Numbered from the stretch's first letter, positions 7,110-15,034 are shown. The stretch is DNA of 15,046 nucleotides from Spirochaetaceae bacterium (GCA_003249275.1 QKJO01000125.1:1-15046), one strand, 5' to 3'. Program-made: numbers and translations. The notes: generated from the letters alone by a model not told the origin.

Positions 7110-8621
7110 ATGAGAAATATAGTTTTTCTAAATTTGATCAACAGTAATTCCTACTCCAGAGAGCCGTTACCGGGAGGAAGAACCATATTCGAGATGGTGA
7201 GTGATTTTACACGATCCCTTCCGGATGTTGAAAGGATTATACCTGTAGCACTTGATGATGAACAGAGACAATCTTTCTATGGCGACGAGAATTCGGAAGA
7301 GATTGTCCTTCTGCCTGAGAACAGGCAGGATCTGCTTCTTAAAACCATGACAGAAATGTCACAGGGCTTTGATCACTGTTTTTATTATTATGCCGATACG
7401 CCGCTCCTTGACCGGACGCTGTTTGACAGGATGTATGCCAACCATATCCGCTACTATGCGGATTATACCTTTGCCGACGGGTATCCGGAGGGACTGGCTC
7501 CCGAAATCATAAGCTCACGAACCCTCGCGGAACTGAGCAGAATCATTCCGGAAAACTCCGGAAAGATCGAAAGAGACACTCTTTTCAGCTGGATTCAGAA
7601 AGACATCAATTCATTCGATATTGAAACTGAAATTTCGCCGGTTGATTTAAGACTTAAAAGGATCAGCCTGGCGGGAAACAGTAAAATCAATTTTCTGCAG
7701 CTGAAGAACTTTATGGAAAGGGGAATCAGGAACGCCGCGGATTTCATGGAAAACCATGATTCTCTTGAGATTCACACACGGACACTACCCAATTATTATC
7801 AGATCCAGATCTCCGGCTCCTGTCCCCAGAGCTGTTCCTACTGCCCCTATCCCCGGATGAATCCGGATCTTCTGAATGACCCGGCGGAAATGCCCGTCAG
7901 CAGAATCCTTGAGCTTGCACAGCACATTGAGAAGCTGACCCCTGATGCCAGAGTGTCCCTGAGTCTGTGGGGAGAACCGTCACGTCATTCCGCCGTAATG
8001 GATGTACTGGAACAGCTTCTTGCCCGTACGGGTCTTTCCTTCATAATTGAAACATCCGGTCTAGGCTGGAAGGAACTTGAGAATGACGCCTACAGACCCG
8101 TTTTTTCATCCGACCGGATAGAATGGATTGTATCATTGGACACTCTTGATGGTTCTCTTTATAAGGCTCTGCGGGGAGAAGGCTTTCATGAAGCCCGGTC
8201 AACGGCTGATAAGCTGCTGATCCTCAACCCTGATCATACCTGGATTCAATCTGTAAGGATGAAGGAGAATGAGGTTGATCTTGAAAACTTCTACCGCTTC
8301 TGGAAGGAAAGAACGGACAAAGTGATCATTCAGAAATATGATCACTTTTCAGGAAAGCTGCCTGAAAAAAAGATCACCGACCTTTCGCCACTGAAGAGAT
8401 TTCCCTGCTGGCATCTCAAGAGGGAGATGGTCATTCTGACCGATGGATCTGTCCTTATCTGCCGGGAGGATCTCTCGAAGGAACATATTCTGGGAAATTG
8501 TTTCGAAGAGTCTCTTGAAGAGATCTGGAAGAGAGGAACGGCCTTTTTTCTGGATCATACACAGGGGAATTACAGAGGAATTTGTGCAGGTTGCGATGAA
8601 TACTACAGCTTCAATTTCTGA
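7110..8621 (+). CDS. Radical SAM/SPASM protein (spiro-SPASM type) with SpsF-like N-terminal domain
   Basis: A radical SAM enzyme of unknown substrate. The radical SAM iron-sulfur motif is C238-P-Q-S-C242-S-Y-C245. A SPASM-type C-terminus carries auxiliary-cluster cysteines at about C433, C451, C464, C492 and C495. The match in layout is to the spirochaete family named spiro-SPASM; that identification is from memory of the family. Residues 1 to about 200 are not part of a radical SAM fold and read like a nucleotidyltransferase: GGRTIFEM, then YYADTPLLD (around 93-101), then ADY followed by PEGLAPEI (126-133). This parallels the SpsF-like protein two genes downstream, but the RxxSSRLPGK nucleotide-binding motif is not kept. 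I chose ATG 7110; the frame also opens with TTG at 7092. The gene heads a seven-gene operon and overlaps the next gene by 26 bases. Confidence 0.85.
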   Translation: MRNIVFLNLINSNSYSREPLPGGRTIFEMVSDFTRSLPDVERIIPVALDDEQRQSFYGDENSEEIVLLPENRQDLLLKTMTEMSQGFDHCFYYYADTPLLDRTLFDRMYANHIRYYADYTFADGYPEGLAPEIISSRTLAELSRIIPENSGKIERDTLFSWIQKDINSFDIETEISPVDLRLKRISLAGNSKINFLQLKNFMERGIRNAADFMENHDSLEIHTRTLPNYYQIQISGSCPQSCSYCPYPRMNPDLLNDPAEMPVSRILELAQHIEKLTPDARVSLSLWGEPSRHSAVMDVLEQLLARTGLSFIIETSGLGWKELENDAYRPVFSSDRIEWIVSLDTLDGSLYKALRGEGFHEARSTADKLLILNPDHTWIQSVRMKENEVDLENFYRFWKERTDKVIIQKYDHFSGKLPEKKITDLSPLKRFPCWHLKREMVILTDGSVLICREDLSKEHILGNCFEESLEEIWKRGTAFFLDHTQGNYRGICAGCDEYYSFNF

Positions 8622-9543
8622 TTCGAAACCGGGCTACACAGTCATCCCCTCCGGAGAAATTGACAGGGCTCCCTTTGAAGGAATCACAGTCGTCCTGCTC
8701 AGCCGCGGCGGACGGCCCTTCCGAAAGGAACAGATCCTCAAACTGTCCCAGCTCAAGGTGGATGAAATCCTGTCCATCGAAAACCCGGGAAAGGAACTTG
8801 AAAACCTGTCGGGAAGCGTCCCGGAACTGAAGTGCATCATCATGCCCGGCCATCTGTCGACGGGTGAGCAGATCAACATAGCCATACGCGAGTCGTCCGG
8901 CTCCCATGTTCTGGTCATGTGGGACGACATGGATCTGCAGATTGTGGGGAAAACAGGCAGACTCTTTTCGGCCGCCTCGGAACAGCAGGCCCTGTGCAGC
9001 GTTCCCGTGCTGATGAATTCGAGCAAGGACTCCATCCCGATTCGTCTGGCTCCGGTTTTTTCAGGAAAAAAACTGGAAGTCATACCTCTGGGTTCGGTCA
9101 AGAATGAGACGCCCACACTCTATCCTTTTGATTACTGCGGTATTTACAACAGAAAAAAATACCTGCTCACTGAGGGATTCGATCCGGAAATCAGATCTCC
9201 CTACTGGCAAAAGCTGGATTTCGGATTCAGGGCCTTCCTCTGGGGAGAATCGATTCAATGCTACACGGGAATCAAGATTGCCTATCAGAATGAAATCCCC
9301 AACGACGATATCACAATAGACTCGTCCTACAAACGTTTTTTCCTGAAGAACCTGGCCCTCAATTTCAAAGGGGATTCCTGCCAGTTGTCGGCAAGAAGCA
9401 TATTCAGATTTCATATGCAGTCGGGAATGTCCATATTCAACTCCCTCAGGGATTATAAAAACATACTGAACTGGGTAAACCGCAACAGGTTCCGCTTTCA
9501 GATGGATCCTTACAGTCTGACAGAGTTATGGGAGCTTCAATGA
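8596..9543 (+). CDS. GT2-like glycosyltransferase family protein
   Basis: A 315-residue soluble protein that looks like a divergent GT-A fold glycosyltransferase, which would transfer a sugar from a nucleotide donor. Supporting features are GEQINIAIRESSGSHVLVMW (90-109) running into a DDMD acidic motif (110-113) in the place of the usual DxD, then LTEGFDPE (191-198) and LDFGFRAFLWG (207-217), which mirror the GGFDE and DLSLRA motifs of family 2. No membrane segment is seen. The frame is open from 8443, but the ATG at 8596 with an AGG five bases upstream is preferred because the earlier part lies wholly inside the radical SAM gene. It ends in ATGA, shared with the next gene. Acceptor and donor are unknown. 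Confidence 0.65.
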   Translation: MNTTASISDSKPGYTVIPSGEIDRAPFEGITVVLLSRGGRPFRKEQILKLSQLKVDEILSIENPGKELENLSGSVPELKCIIMPGHLSTGEQINIAIRESSGSHVLVMWDDMDLQIVGKTGRLFSAASEQQALCSVPVLMNSSKDSIPIRLAPVFSGKKLEVIPLGSVKNETPTLYPFDYCGIYNRKKYLLTEGFDPEIRSPYWQKLDFGFRAFLWGESIQCYTGIKIAYQNEIPNDDITIDSSYKRFFLKNLALNFKGDSCQLSARSIFRFHMQSGMSIFNSLRDYKNILNWVNRNRFRFQMDPYSLTELWELQ

Positions 9544-10208
9544 AAAAATCTCTCTTTCTGCAGGTCAGACTGGATTCCAGCAGACTGCCGGGAAAGGCTC
9601 TGAAAATGATCAGCGGCAGAACTGTGATCGAACATGCCATGAATTCCCTCAGAAACCTGAATATAGATGACTATGTCCTTGTTACGGCTGCGGGAGACGA
9701 AGACAAACTGATCCCTCTGGCGGACAGATTCGGATTTGATGTTTTTGCCGGCGACAGACAGGATGTTCTCAAAAGGTACATTGATGCGGGAAGAAAGTAT
9801 AATTCGGATCTGATCGTCAGGGCGACGGGAGACAACCCTCTTGTATCCTGGGAGATGGCTCAAAAGGTCATTTCAGCCATCGAAAAGGACGGGACAGCCG
9901 ATTATATGGCCATGAAGCATCTTCCTGTGGGCTGCGGTGTGGAAGTCTTCCGCAGAAAGGCTCTTGAAGCAGCCTATGCCCTGACCTCGGAACCCTATGA
10001 TCATGAGCATGTCACTCCTTTTCTCTATAACCATCCGGAACAGTTCAAGCTCGAATATCTTGAACATTTTCCGCCCTACAGCCACAGAGTGACTCTGGAC
10101 ACTCAGGATGATTACGATTACATATCTTCCATATTCACCGCCCTCTATGACGGATCTTCTCCGGTCAGCTTTGAAAGTTTAAAGGAATTTTTACGGAAGA
10201 ATGATTGA
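9540..10208 (+). CDS. SpsF-like cytidylyltransferase family nucleotidyltransferase
   Basis: A 222-residue member of the family that includes SpsF and relates to CMP-sugar synthetases. It would activate a sugar as a nucleotide derivative. Conserved motifs are all present: VRLDSSRLPGK (9-19) for the nucleotide, FAGDRQDVLKRY (69-80), VRATGDNPLVS (93-103) with the metal-binding Asp98, PVGCGVEVF (129-137), HEHVTPFLY (155-163) and RVTLDTQDDY (183-192). I start at 9540 instead of the in-frame ATG at 9528: GGGAG (9530-9534) is placed five bases before 9540, and the resulting ATGA overlap with the upstream stop is the classic coupling arrangement. The sugar substrate cannot be told from sequence. It overlaps the next gene by eight bases. 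Confidence 0.88.
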   Translation: MKKSLFLQVRLDSSRLPGKALKMISGRTVIEHAMNSLRNLNIDDYVLVTAAGDEDKLIPLADRFGFDVFAGDRQDVLKRYIDAGRKYNSDLIVRATGDNPLVSWEMAQKVISAIEKDGTADYMAMKHLPVGCGVEVFRRKALEAAYALTSEPYDHEHVTPFLYNHPEQFKLEYLEHFPPYSHRVTLDTQDDYDYISSIFTALYDGSSPVSFESLKEFLRKND

Positions 10209-11922
10209 TACCGAAAGGATACTTTTTATCCCGTCCACCCGCAGCGGGAATGGTACCGGGCATTTGAAACGCTGTCTGGAGTGGGGAAGGGATTTCCCGG
10301 TTCAGTACCTTTACTCTCTGGACAATGATGAAAAAAGCATCAGCCGGGACCATCCCCTGTTCAAACAGGACTCCCGTACCCGGTGGTTGAAAGATCCAGG
10401 CTCTGACTGGGATCTTATCGTTCTCGACAACCGGCAGACAGAAAGTCTGCCCGCGGAACTGGCGGGAATACCGGTCATTGCGGTGGATGAAACCGGTTCT
10501 ATGCGGGATGATGGATCCTACACTCTGGATATACTTCCCAATCTGAGCGGAACTGTTCCCAACCTTGTAAATTTCGGATTTTTCAGCCCTCCCGGAAAGA
10601 AGAGACAGTCTGAAGAGATCAAAAAAGTCCTTGTGACCTTCGGCGGAGAAGATCCCGGATCTCTGGGACTCAAGGTTCTTGAGGCTCTAAGCACCGAACT
10701 GACTAACCGGTATGAGTGGACCTTTATCCTGCCCTTCAGTGGACAGCCCCTTATTCCTGCGGGTGTCAACTGTCTGACATATGTCGAAAATCTCAGGGAG
10801 GAACTCTGGACCTATGATCTTGTGGTAACGAGTTACGGTCTGACGGCTTTTGAATCCCTGGCCGCAGGCGTGAACGTTCTGCTCCTTAATCCCGGCCCCT
10901 ATCATGACCGCCTCAGCAGCCGTTCCGGCTTCACCTTTCTGAAGAACGGATTCCGCCGGAACCCGCGTGATATCAGAGATTTCATCGAAAGGAACCTGGA
11001 CACCGTCTGCGGCGGATCAGGAGACCTTCAGAACCGTTCCTCCGCAGACGGCGCTGTTGCGGGGCTCTCCTTTCCCGACTGGCTGAAGAGCATGACCATT
11101 TCCAGCGACGACTGTCCTGTCTGCGGCAGCAGACGGAGAAAAAGCATCGGACGCTTTCCGGGAAAAAGCTACTTTCAATGCGGCGTCTGCCGGATGAAGT
11201 ATATGGTTCAATTCAGACAGAAAGGTGATATATACGGCAAAGAGTACTTCTTCTCCGAGTACAAAGCACAGTACGGAAAAACCTATATTGAAGATTTTCC
11301 ACATATCCGGAAGATGGCGGATGAACGGATCAGCAGACTGAAGAGGACTTCGGGCAATCTCCTGGATGTAGGCTGTGCCTACGGTCCCTTTCTTTTATCG
11401 GCCCATGACAGAGGCTTCTCATCCTGGGGACTTGAAATTTCGGAAGATGCGGTGGCATATATCAAAGAGAATTTTCCCCAGCTGAATGTTTCAAGAGGGG
11501 CATTTGAAGAGACTCAGTCCGGAACATTTGAAAAAGGGTTCTTCGATGTCATAACGTTCTGGTATGTGATTGAGCATTTCCAGAACCTGGATTCGGTGCT
11601 GACCAGAGCCTTCGGACTGCTGAAGAAGGGAGGGGTACTGGCCCTGTCGACACCTCATGCATCGGGTGTCAGCGGCCTGTTCAACCCGGGCAGCTTCCTT
11701 GAAAAAAGTCCCGAAGACCATTTCACCCTCTGGGACAGGAAATCGGCGCGCAGAGCATTAAAACTCTACGGATTCAAAAATGTCAGATTTTACATCACCG
11801 GGCATCACACGGAACGTTTTCCGGCGGCCGTCAGGAAATGGCTCGGCCCTTCAGTCCTGCTTCATATAAGCAGACTCTTCGGCTGGGGCGATACTTTCGA
11901 AATTTATGCAGAAAAGGGATAA
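10201..11922 (+). CDS. PseG-like nucleotide-sugar hydrolase / zinc ribbon / SAM methyltransferase fusion
   Basis: A 573-residue three-part protein. Residues 1 to about 285 resemble PseG, the hydrolase that removes UDP in pseudaminic acid synthesis: GNGTGHLKRCL with the catalytic-type His21, DLIVLDNRQ, VIAVDETGS, VLVTFGGEDPG (143-153) and SYGLTAFESLAAGV (211-224). Residues 300-340 hold a zinc ribbon (C305/C308, C327/C330) of the kind that often precedes class I methyltransferases. From about 383 the SAM-binding LLDVGCAYG (387-395), FFDVITFWYVIEHF (447-460) and GGVLALSTPH mark the methyltransferase. It could free a sugar from its nucleotide and methylate it, or be a GT28-fold transferase instead; this is inference. 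The ribosome site is weak (GGAAG one base from ATG), consistent with coupling to the upstream gene. Confidence 0.8.
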   Translation: MIDTERILFIPSTRSGNGTGHLKRCLEWGRDFPVQYLYSLDNDEKSISRDHPLFKQDSRTRWLKDPGSDWDLIVLDNRQTESLPAELAGIPVIAVDETGSMRDDGSYTLDILPNLSGTVPNLVNFGFFSPPGKKRQSEEIKKVLVTFGGEDPGSLGLKVLEALSTELTNRYEWTFILPFSGQPLIPAGVNCLTYVENLREELWTYDLVVTSYGLTAFESLAAGVNVLLLNPGPYHDRLSSRSGFTFLKNGFRRNPRDIRDFIERNLDTVCGGSGDLQNRSSADGAVAGLSFPDWLKSMTISSDDCPVCGSRRRKSIGRFPGKSYFQCGVCRMKYMVQFRQKGDIYGKEYFFSEYKAQYGKTYIEDFPHIRKMADERISRLKRTSGNLLDVGCAYGPFLLSAHDRGFSSWGLEISEDAVAYIKENFPQLNVSRGAFEETQSGTFEKGFFDVITFWYVIEHFQNLDSVLTRAFGLLKKGGVLALSTPHASGVSGLFNPGSFLEKSPEDHFTLWDRKSARRALKLYGFKNVRFYITGHHTERFPAAVRKWLGPSVLLHISRLFGWGDTFEIYAEKG

Positions 11923-11925
11923 CAT

Positions 11926-13491
11926 ATGGATAAACCGGCAATTATCATTCTGGGAGCTGGAATCATGCAGCTTCCCGCCTTTGAGGCGGCACGAAGAAAC
12001 AACTGGTTCAGTATAGCGGCGGACGGCAATCCGGCGGCACCCTGCCGGTCCAGAGCGGATAAATTTCTTCATATAGATCTCAAGGACCGGACCGGGCTGG
12101 CTCATGCCGCCGAGGAACTCCGGGATTCCCATGACATAAGAGGTGTTTTTACCTGCGGAACCGACTTTTCCTCCTCCGTCGCCTGGGTCGCCGACAAGCT
12201 GAATCTGCCGGGCATACCCTATCAGACGGCACTGGACTGCACCGACAAATACCGCATGAGAAAAAGATTCCGGGAACACGGCGTCCCCTGTCCCGATTTC
12301 AGAGAGATCTCCGAAGATATGGATCCCCGGAAAGAGACTCGCGGACTCAATTATCCGCTGGTCGTCAAACCGGTGGATAACATGGGAGGCAGGGGAGTTA
12401 TAACCGTGGAAAGTCCCGAAGGTCTGTCCGAGGCCGTCAATGAGGCCATCGGTTACTCCAGAACCGGAAGAGCCATCATTGAGGAGTTCATGGACGGCCG
12501 GGAGTACAGCATTGACGCCCTGGTTTACGGAGGAACCATCACGATCACAGGTTTCGCCGACCGTCACATCTATTATCCTCCCTGCTTCATCGAAATGGGC
12601 CACACCCTTCCTTCCGAAGCCGATGATCAGACAAGGGAGGAGATTTTCAGGGTATTCAAAGACGGAGTCAGAGCTCTGGGCATTCATCACGGTGCGGCAA
12701 AAGGTGACATAAAAGTCACATCCAGGGGAGTCATGATCGGCGAAATAGCGGCCCGTCTTTCGGGAGGCTATATGTCGGGATGGACATTTCCCTACGCTTC
12801 GGGAATCAATCTGGTTGAAGAGGGCATGCGCCTGGCAATGGGAATGGCTCCCGGCTCACTGCAGCCGGTGCTGAACAACACCTCCTCCGAAAGGGCCTTT
12901 CTTTCAATTCCGGGGGTCATCAAAGACATAAGCAACCTGGAAGAAGTACACAGTATGGAGCACGTCAGGGATATTTTTCTGATATCCGACATCGGCGATA
13001 CTGTGGCATTCCCCCTGAACAATGTAATGAAATGCGGAAACGTAATAGCTGTTGCAAAAAACCGGAATGAGGCCGTAGAGGCCAGCAACTTCGGCGTTTC
13101 CAGAATCAGAATTCTCCTTGAATCTGACAATGATGACACTCTTGATTTTCTCTCCCAGCCCCTGGAGACCGCCTTTCCTCCTTCCGCCTACCGGATTGAA
13201 CTATGGAAGGACCTTGAAAAATTGAAGACCTTCAAACCCGATTTCACTATGAAATACAAGGAAAGCGCTGTTCCCGTACCAGGGATAGCAGAAACAGATT
13301 TTCTGAATCAGAGAGACTGGAACTGCCTTAAACTGTCGGACGCGCTTGACGAAATCTTCGAAGAAAACAGGACGGAGCCGACGGCAGGTTCATCTTGGAC
13401 GCTTTATGCCCTTCATTTCTGGTATGCTCTACTCAGGGGAGGCATACAGGGCGCAACATGGTATATTAGACAGAATGAAGAGGCTCTATAG
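11926..13491 (+). CDS. ATP-grasp carboxylate-amine ligase-like protein
   Basis: A 521-residue ATP-grasp enzyme that would activate a carboxylate by phosphorylation and join it to an amine or other nucleophile. The N-terminal Rossmann-like part starts IIILGAGIMQLPAFEAA (6-22). The ATP-grasp module at about 108-310 shows LVVKPVDNMGGRGV (145-158), EEFMDGREYSID (186-197) and GEIAARLSGGYMSG (272-285), which carries metal and phosphate contacts. This resembles the carbamoyl-phosphate synthetase and biotin carboxylase L-chain-like group. The C-terminal 200 residues include a FLSIPG stretch and a tail with no recognised domain. GGGA sits seven bases before the ATG, and three bases separate it from the previous stop. 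The last 17 bases overlap the amidase gene. Substrates are unknown; an aminoacylated or amidated sugar is one possibility. Confidence 0.85.
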   Translation: MDKPAIIILGAGIMQLPAFEAARRNNWFSIAADGNPAAPCRSRADKFLHIDLKDRTGLAHAAEELRDSHDIRGVFTCGTDFSSSVAWVADKLNLPGIPYQTALDCTDKYRMRKRFREHGVPCPDFREISEDMDPRKETRGLNYPLVVKPVDNMGGRGVITVESPEGLSEAVNEAIGYSRTGRAIIEEFMDGREYSIDALVYGGTITITGFADRHIYYPPCFIEMGHTLPSEADDQTREEIFRVFKDGVRALGIHHGAAKGDIKVTSRGVMIGEIAARLSGGYMSGWTFPYASGINLVEEGMRLAMGMAPGSLQPVLNNTSSERAFLSIPGVIKDISNLEEVHSMEHVRDIFLISDIGDTVAFPLNNVMKCGNVIAVAKNRNEAVEASNFGVSRIRILLESDNDDTLDFLSQPLETAFPPSAYRIELWKDLEKLKTFKPDFTMKYKESAVPVPGIAETDFLNQRDWNCLKLSDALDEIFEENRTEPTAGSSWTLYALHFWYALLRGGIQGATWYIRQNEEAL

Positions 13492-14497
13492 AGTATTTTT
13501 CATAGTATTACTTCTCCTCCGGATATCAGGAATCCATTCAGAACCTCTGGATCAGAACTCTCTTCTTGATAAAACAGGTGCCAGACTGCTCTGGGATCCT
13601 GTCATCAAAAAGGGTCTGCTCCTTAAAAATTCAAAATCGATTGCCTTCATGGCGGACGAACCCATACTGGTACTGAACGGAAAAGATGTTTACTACAGCG
13701 CTGCCATCGTCTATGAAAACGGGGTTCTGAAATTTTCTGATGATACGGTTGCTTTTATTGATAAGTACTTCAATGATTCTACGGCGGCCGGAAGTACGGC
13801 ACGGTTCCGCGTTGCTGCCATAATCATTGATCCCGGGCACGGCGGTCGGGATTCGGGAGCGACAAGTTCCTTTCCGGTGGACGGCATCCCGGTCCCACTG
13901 AATGAAAAGAACCTTGTACTGGACCTTGCCCTCGGTCTTGAAGAAGCTCTTAAATCCAGATACAGCGATAAAAAGATAATTTTAACAAGAAGAAATGACA
14001 TCTATCCCACTCTGGAGGAGCGGGTTGCTCTGGCGAACAGCTTCAACCTGCAGAATGGGGAAGGAATCATCTATGTTTCCGTTCATGCCAATGCAAGTCT
14101 GAACAGAAGCGCCAGGGGGTATGAAGTCTGGTATCTGCCCGAGGATTACCGGAGACAGATTTTGAATGACAACAAAAACGCAAATGCCTTTGATCCCGTT
14201 CTCAATACTCTGCTTGAAGAGGAATTCACTCTGGAAAGTCAGAAACTGGCAGGTTTTATTCAGAACAATCTGGGTCTGGTAATCGGAAATGACACTCCGG
14301 ACAGGGGAATCAAGGAAGAATCCTGGTTTGTAGTCAGAAACGCCATGATGGCCTCAGTCCTGATCGAAACGGGTTTTATTACAAATAATGATGAAACGGC
14401 ACTCCTCAGAGACCCGCAATACTTGAAGAGACTCAGGAATGGAATCTATAATGGCATTGTGGATTTTGTAGATTTTTTTGAAAACAGGTTTAATTAA
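13475..14497 (+). CDS. Exported N-acetylmuramoyl-L-alanine amidase (Amidase_3)
   Basis: A zinc-dependent peptidoglycan hydrolase that cuts the bond between muramic acid and the stem peptide, acting in the periplasm. The start at 13475 gives 340 residues with a signal peptide (MKRLYRVFFIVLLLLRISGIHS). The frame is open from 13346, but that extension lies inside the ATP-grasp gene and would bury the signal. Residues about 35-100 form a small N-terminal beta domain of the kind that often precedes amidase domains. Catalytic residues are intact: His122 in DPGHGG, Glu144 in NEKN, His204 in SVHAN and Glu298 in IETGF. The ATG is inside the ATP-grasp gene and has no clear ribosome site, so coupled translation is likely. 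The stop shares one base with the next start. Confidence 0.93.
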   Translation: MKRLYRVFFIVLLLLRISGIHSEPLDQNSLLDKTGARLLWDPVIKKGLLLKNSKSIAFMADEPILVLNGKDVYYSAAIVYENGVLKFSDDTVAFIDKYFNDSTAAGSTARFRVAAIIIDPGHGGRDSGATSSFPVDGIPVPLNEKNLVLDLALGLEEALKSRYSDKKIILTRRNDIYPTLEERVALANSFNLQNGEGIIYVSVHANASLNRSARGYEVWYLPEDYRRQILNDNKNANAFDPVLNTLLEEEFTLESQKLAGFIQNNLGLVIGNDTPDRGIKEESWFVVRNAMMASVLIETGFITNNDETALLRDPQYLKRLRNGIYNGIVDFVDFFENRFN

Positions 14498-14970
14498 TGA
14501 TTAAAAAATTGATTCCCTTTGCACCGGCAGCTCTGGCGGCAGTATTTTTTCTCACAGTTCTCACACTTTTTAATTTTGAAAAAGGAAGAACTCAATACGT
14601 TCTTTTTTTTCCACTTGATTCGATGAAAGGAAAAAATGCGGAAATCAGAAATATTTACCGCGCCTCGGACGGTTCCCATCGAATGGATTTATTCGTCCGG
14701 GAACTGCTGCTGGGCCCTGAAGTTCTTCAGATGAATCCTTTTATACCCCCGGGGACAAAACTGAAGGCCTCGATTATTAAAGGGGATACTCTCTATCTTG
14801 ATTTCAATAAAGACTTTATAAAGGATATTCCCGGCACTCCCGTAAACTATGAAGAAAAAAATAACTATATCAGAGAGAACATAAGATTTAATTTTCCACA
14901 GATAAAAGAGATAGTTATAACAGTTGAGGGTCAGATCCCCGGTTCGGGATTCTACTCCCCTTCGGAATAA
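14497..14970 (+). CDS. GerMN domain protein, membrane-anchored
   Basis: A 157-residue protein with one N-terminal membrane segment (about 9-26) and a GerMN domain at about 60-145: FVRELLLGP (66-74), IPPGTKL (83-89) and GDTLYLDFNKDF (96-107). GerMN domains occur in the Bacillus spore germination protein GerM and often near peptidoglycan amidases, which fits the amidase gene directly upstream. The domain's exact role is not known; it probably lies on the periplasmic side and helps or anchors the amidase. Its ATG overlaps the amidase stop by one base, with AGG eight bases upstream. It is the last gene of the operon. Confidence 0.85.
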   Translation: MIKKLIPFAPAALAAVFFLTVLTLFNFEKGRTQYVLFFPLDSMKGKNAEIRNIYRASDGSHRMDLFVRELLLGPEVLQMNPFIPPGTKLKASIIKGDTLYLDFNKDFIKDIPGTPVNYEEKNNYIRENIRFNFPQIKEIVITVEGQIPGSGFYSPSE

Positions 14971-14979
14971 AATGCTCGG

Positions 14980-15006
14980 CGATTTAGTAAAAAAAATTTT
15001 AAATCG
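14980..15006. repeat. A/T-rich inverted repeat after the operon
   Basis: Perfect seven-base arms, CGATTTA at 14980-14986 and TAAATCG at 15000-15006, flank a 13-base A/T-rich loop. The stem is too poor in G and C and lacks a following T run to be a convincing intrinsic terminator. It overlaps the UP-like tract of the downstream promoter. No other terminator was found for the seven-gene operon, so read-through into the next gene is possible. Confidence 0.3.
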
Positions 15007-15034
15007 TTGACAAACATGTTGGCATCTGTATAAT
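14988..15034 (+). promoter_or_regulatory. Perfect-consensus sigma70-type promoter with UP-like element
   Basis: TTGACA at 15007-15012 and TATAAT at 15029-15034, each a full match to the vegetative consensus, are separated by 16 bases. Directly upstream, 14988-15004 is an A tract followed by a T tract and AAA, resembling an UP element for the RNA polymerase alpha subunit. Transcription would begin near 15041 and run out of the window, so the gene served is not visible. An eight-base palindrome, AACATGTT at 15013-15020, sits in the spacer and could be an operator or chance. Such strong promoters often serve translation-related or other highly expressed genes. Confidence 0.75.

Noticed and set aside
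7092..7123. TTGACG followed by TATAGT as a promoter for the seven-gene operon
   Set aside because: The spacer is 20 bases and the -10 would lie inside the coding sequence, after the chosen ATG.
8443..8595. N-terminal extension of the GT2-like protein
   Set aside because: It lies entirely inside the SPASM-coding part of the upstream gene, and a start with a ribosome site exists at 8596.
11851..12690. Long open frame (279 codons) on the - strand across the ATP-grasp gene
   Set aside because: Antisense to conserved ATP-grasp motifs and across a gene junction; the translation shows no recognisable domain.
13346..13474. N-terminal extension of the amidase
   Set aside because: It overlaps the ATP-grasp coding end by over 140 bases in all and would place 43 polar residues in front of a clear signal peptide.
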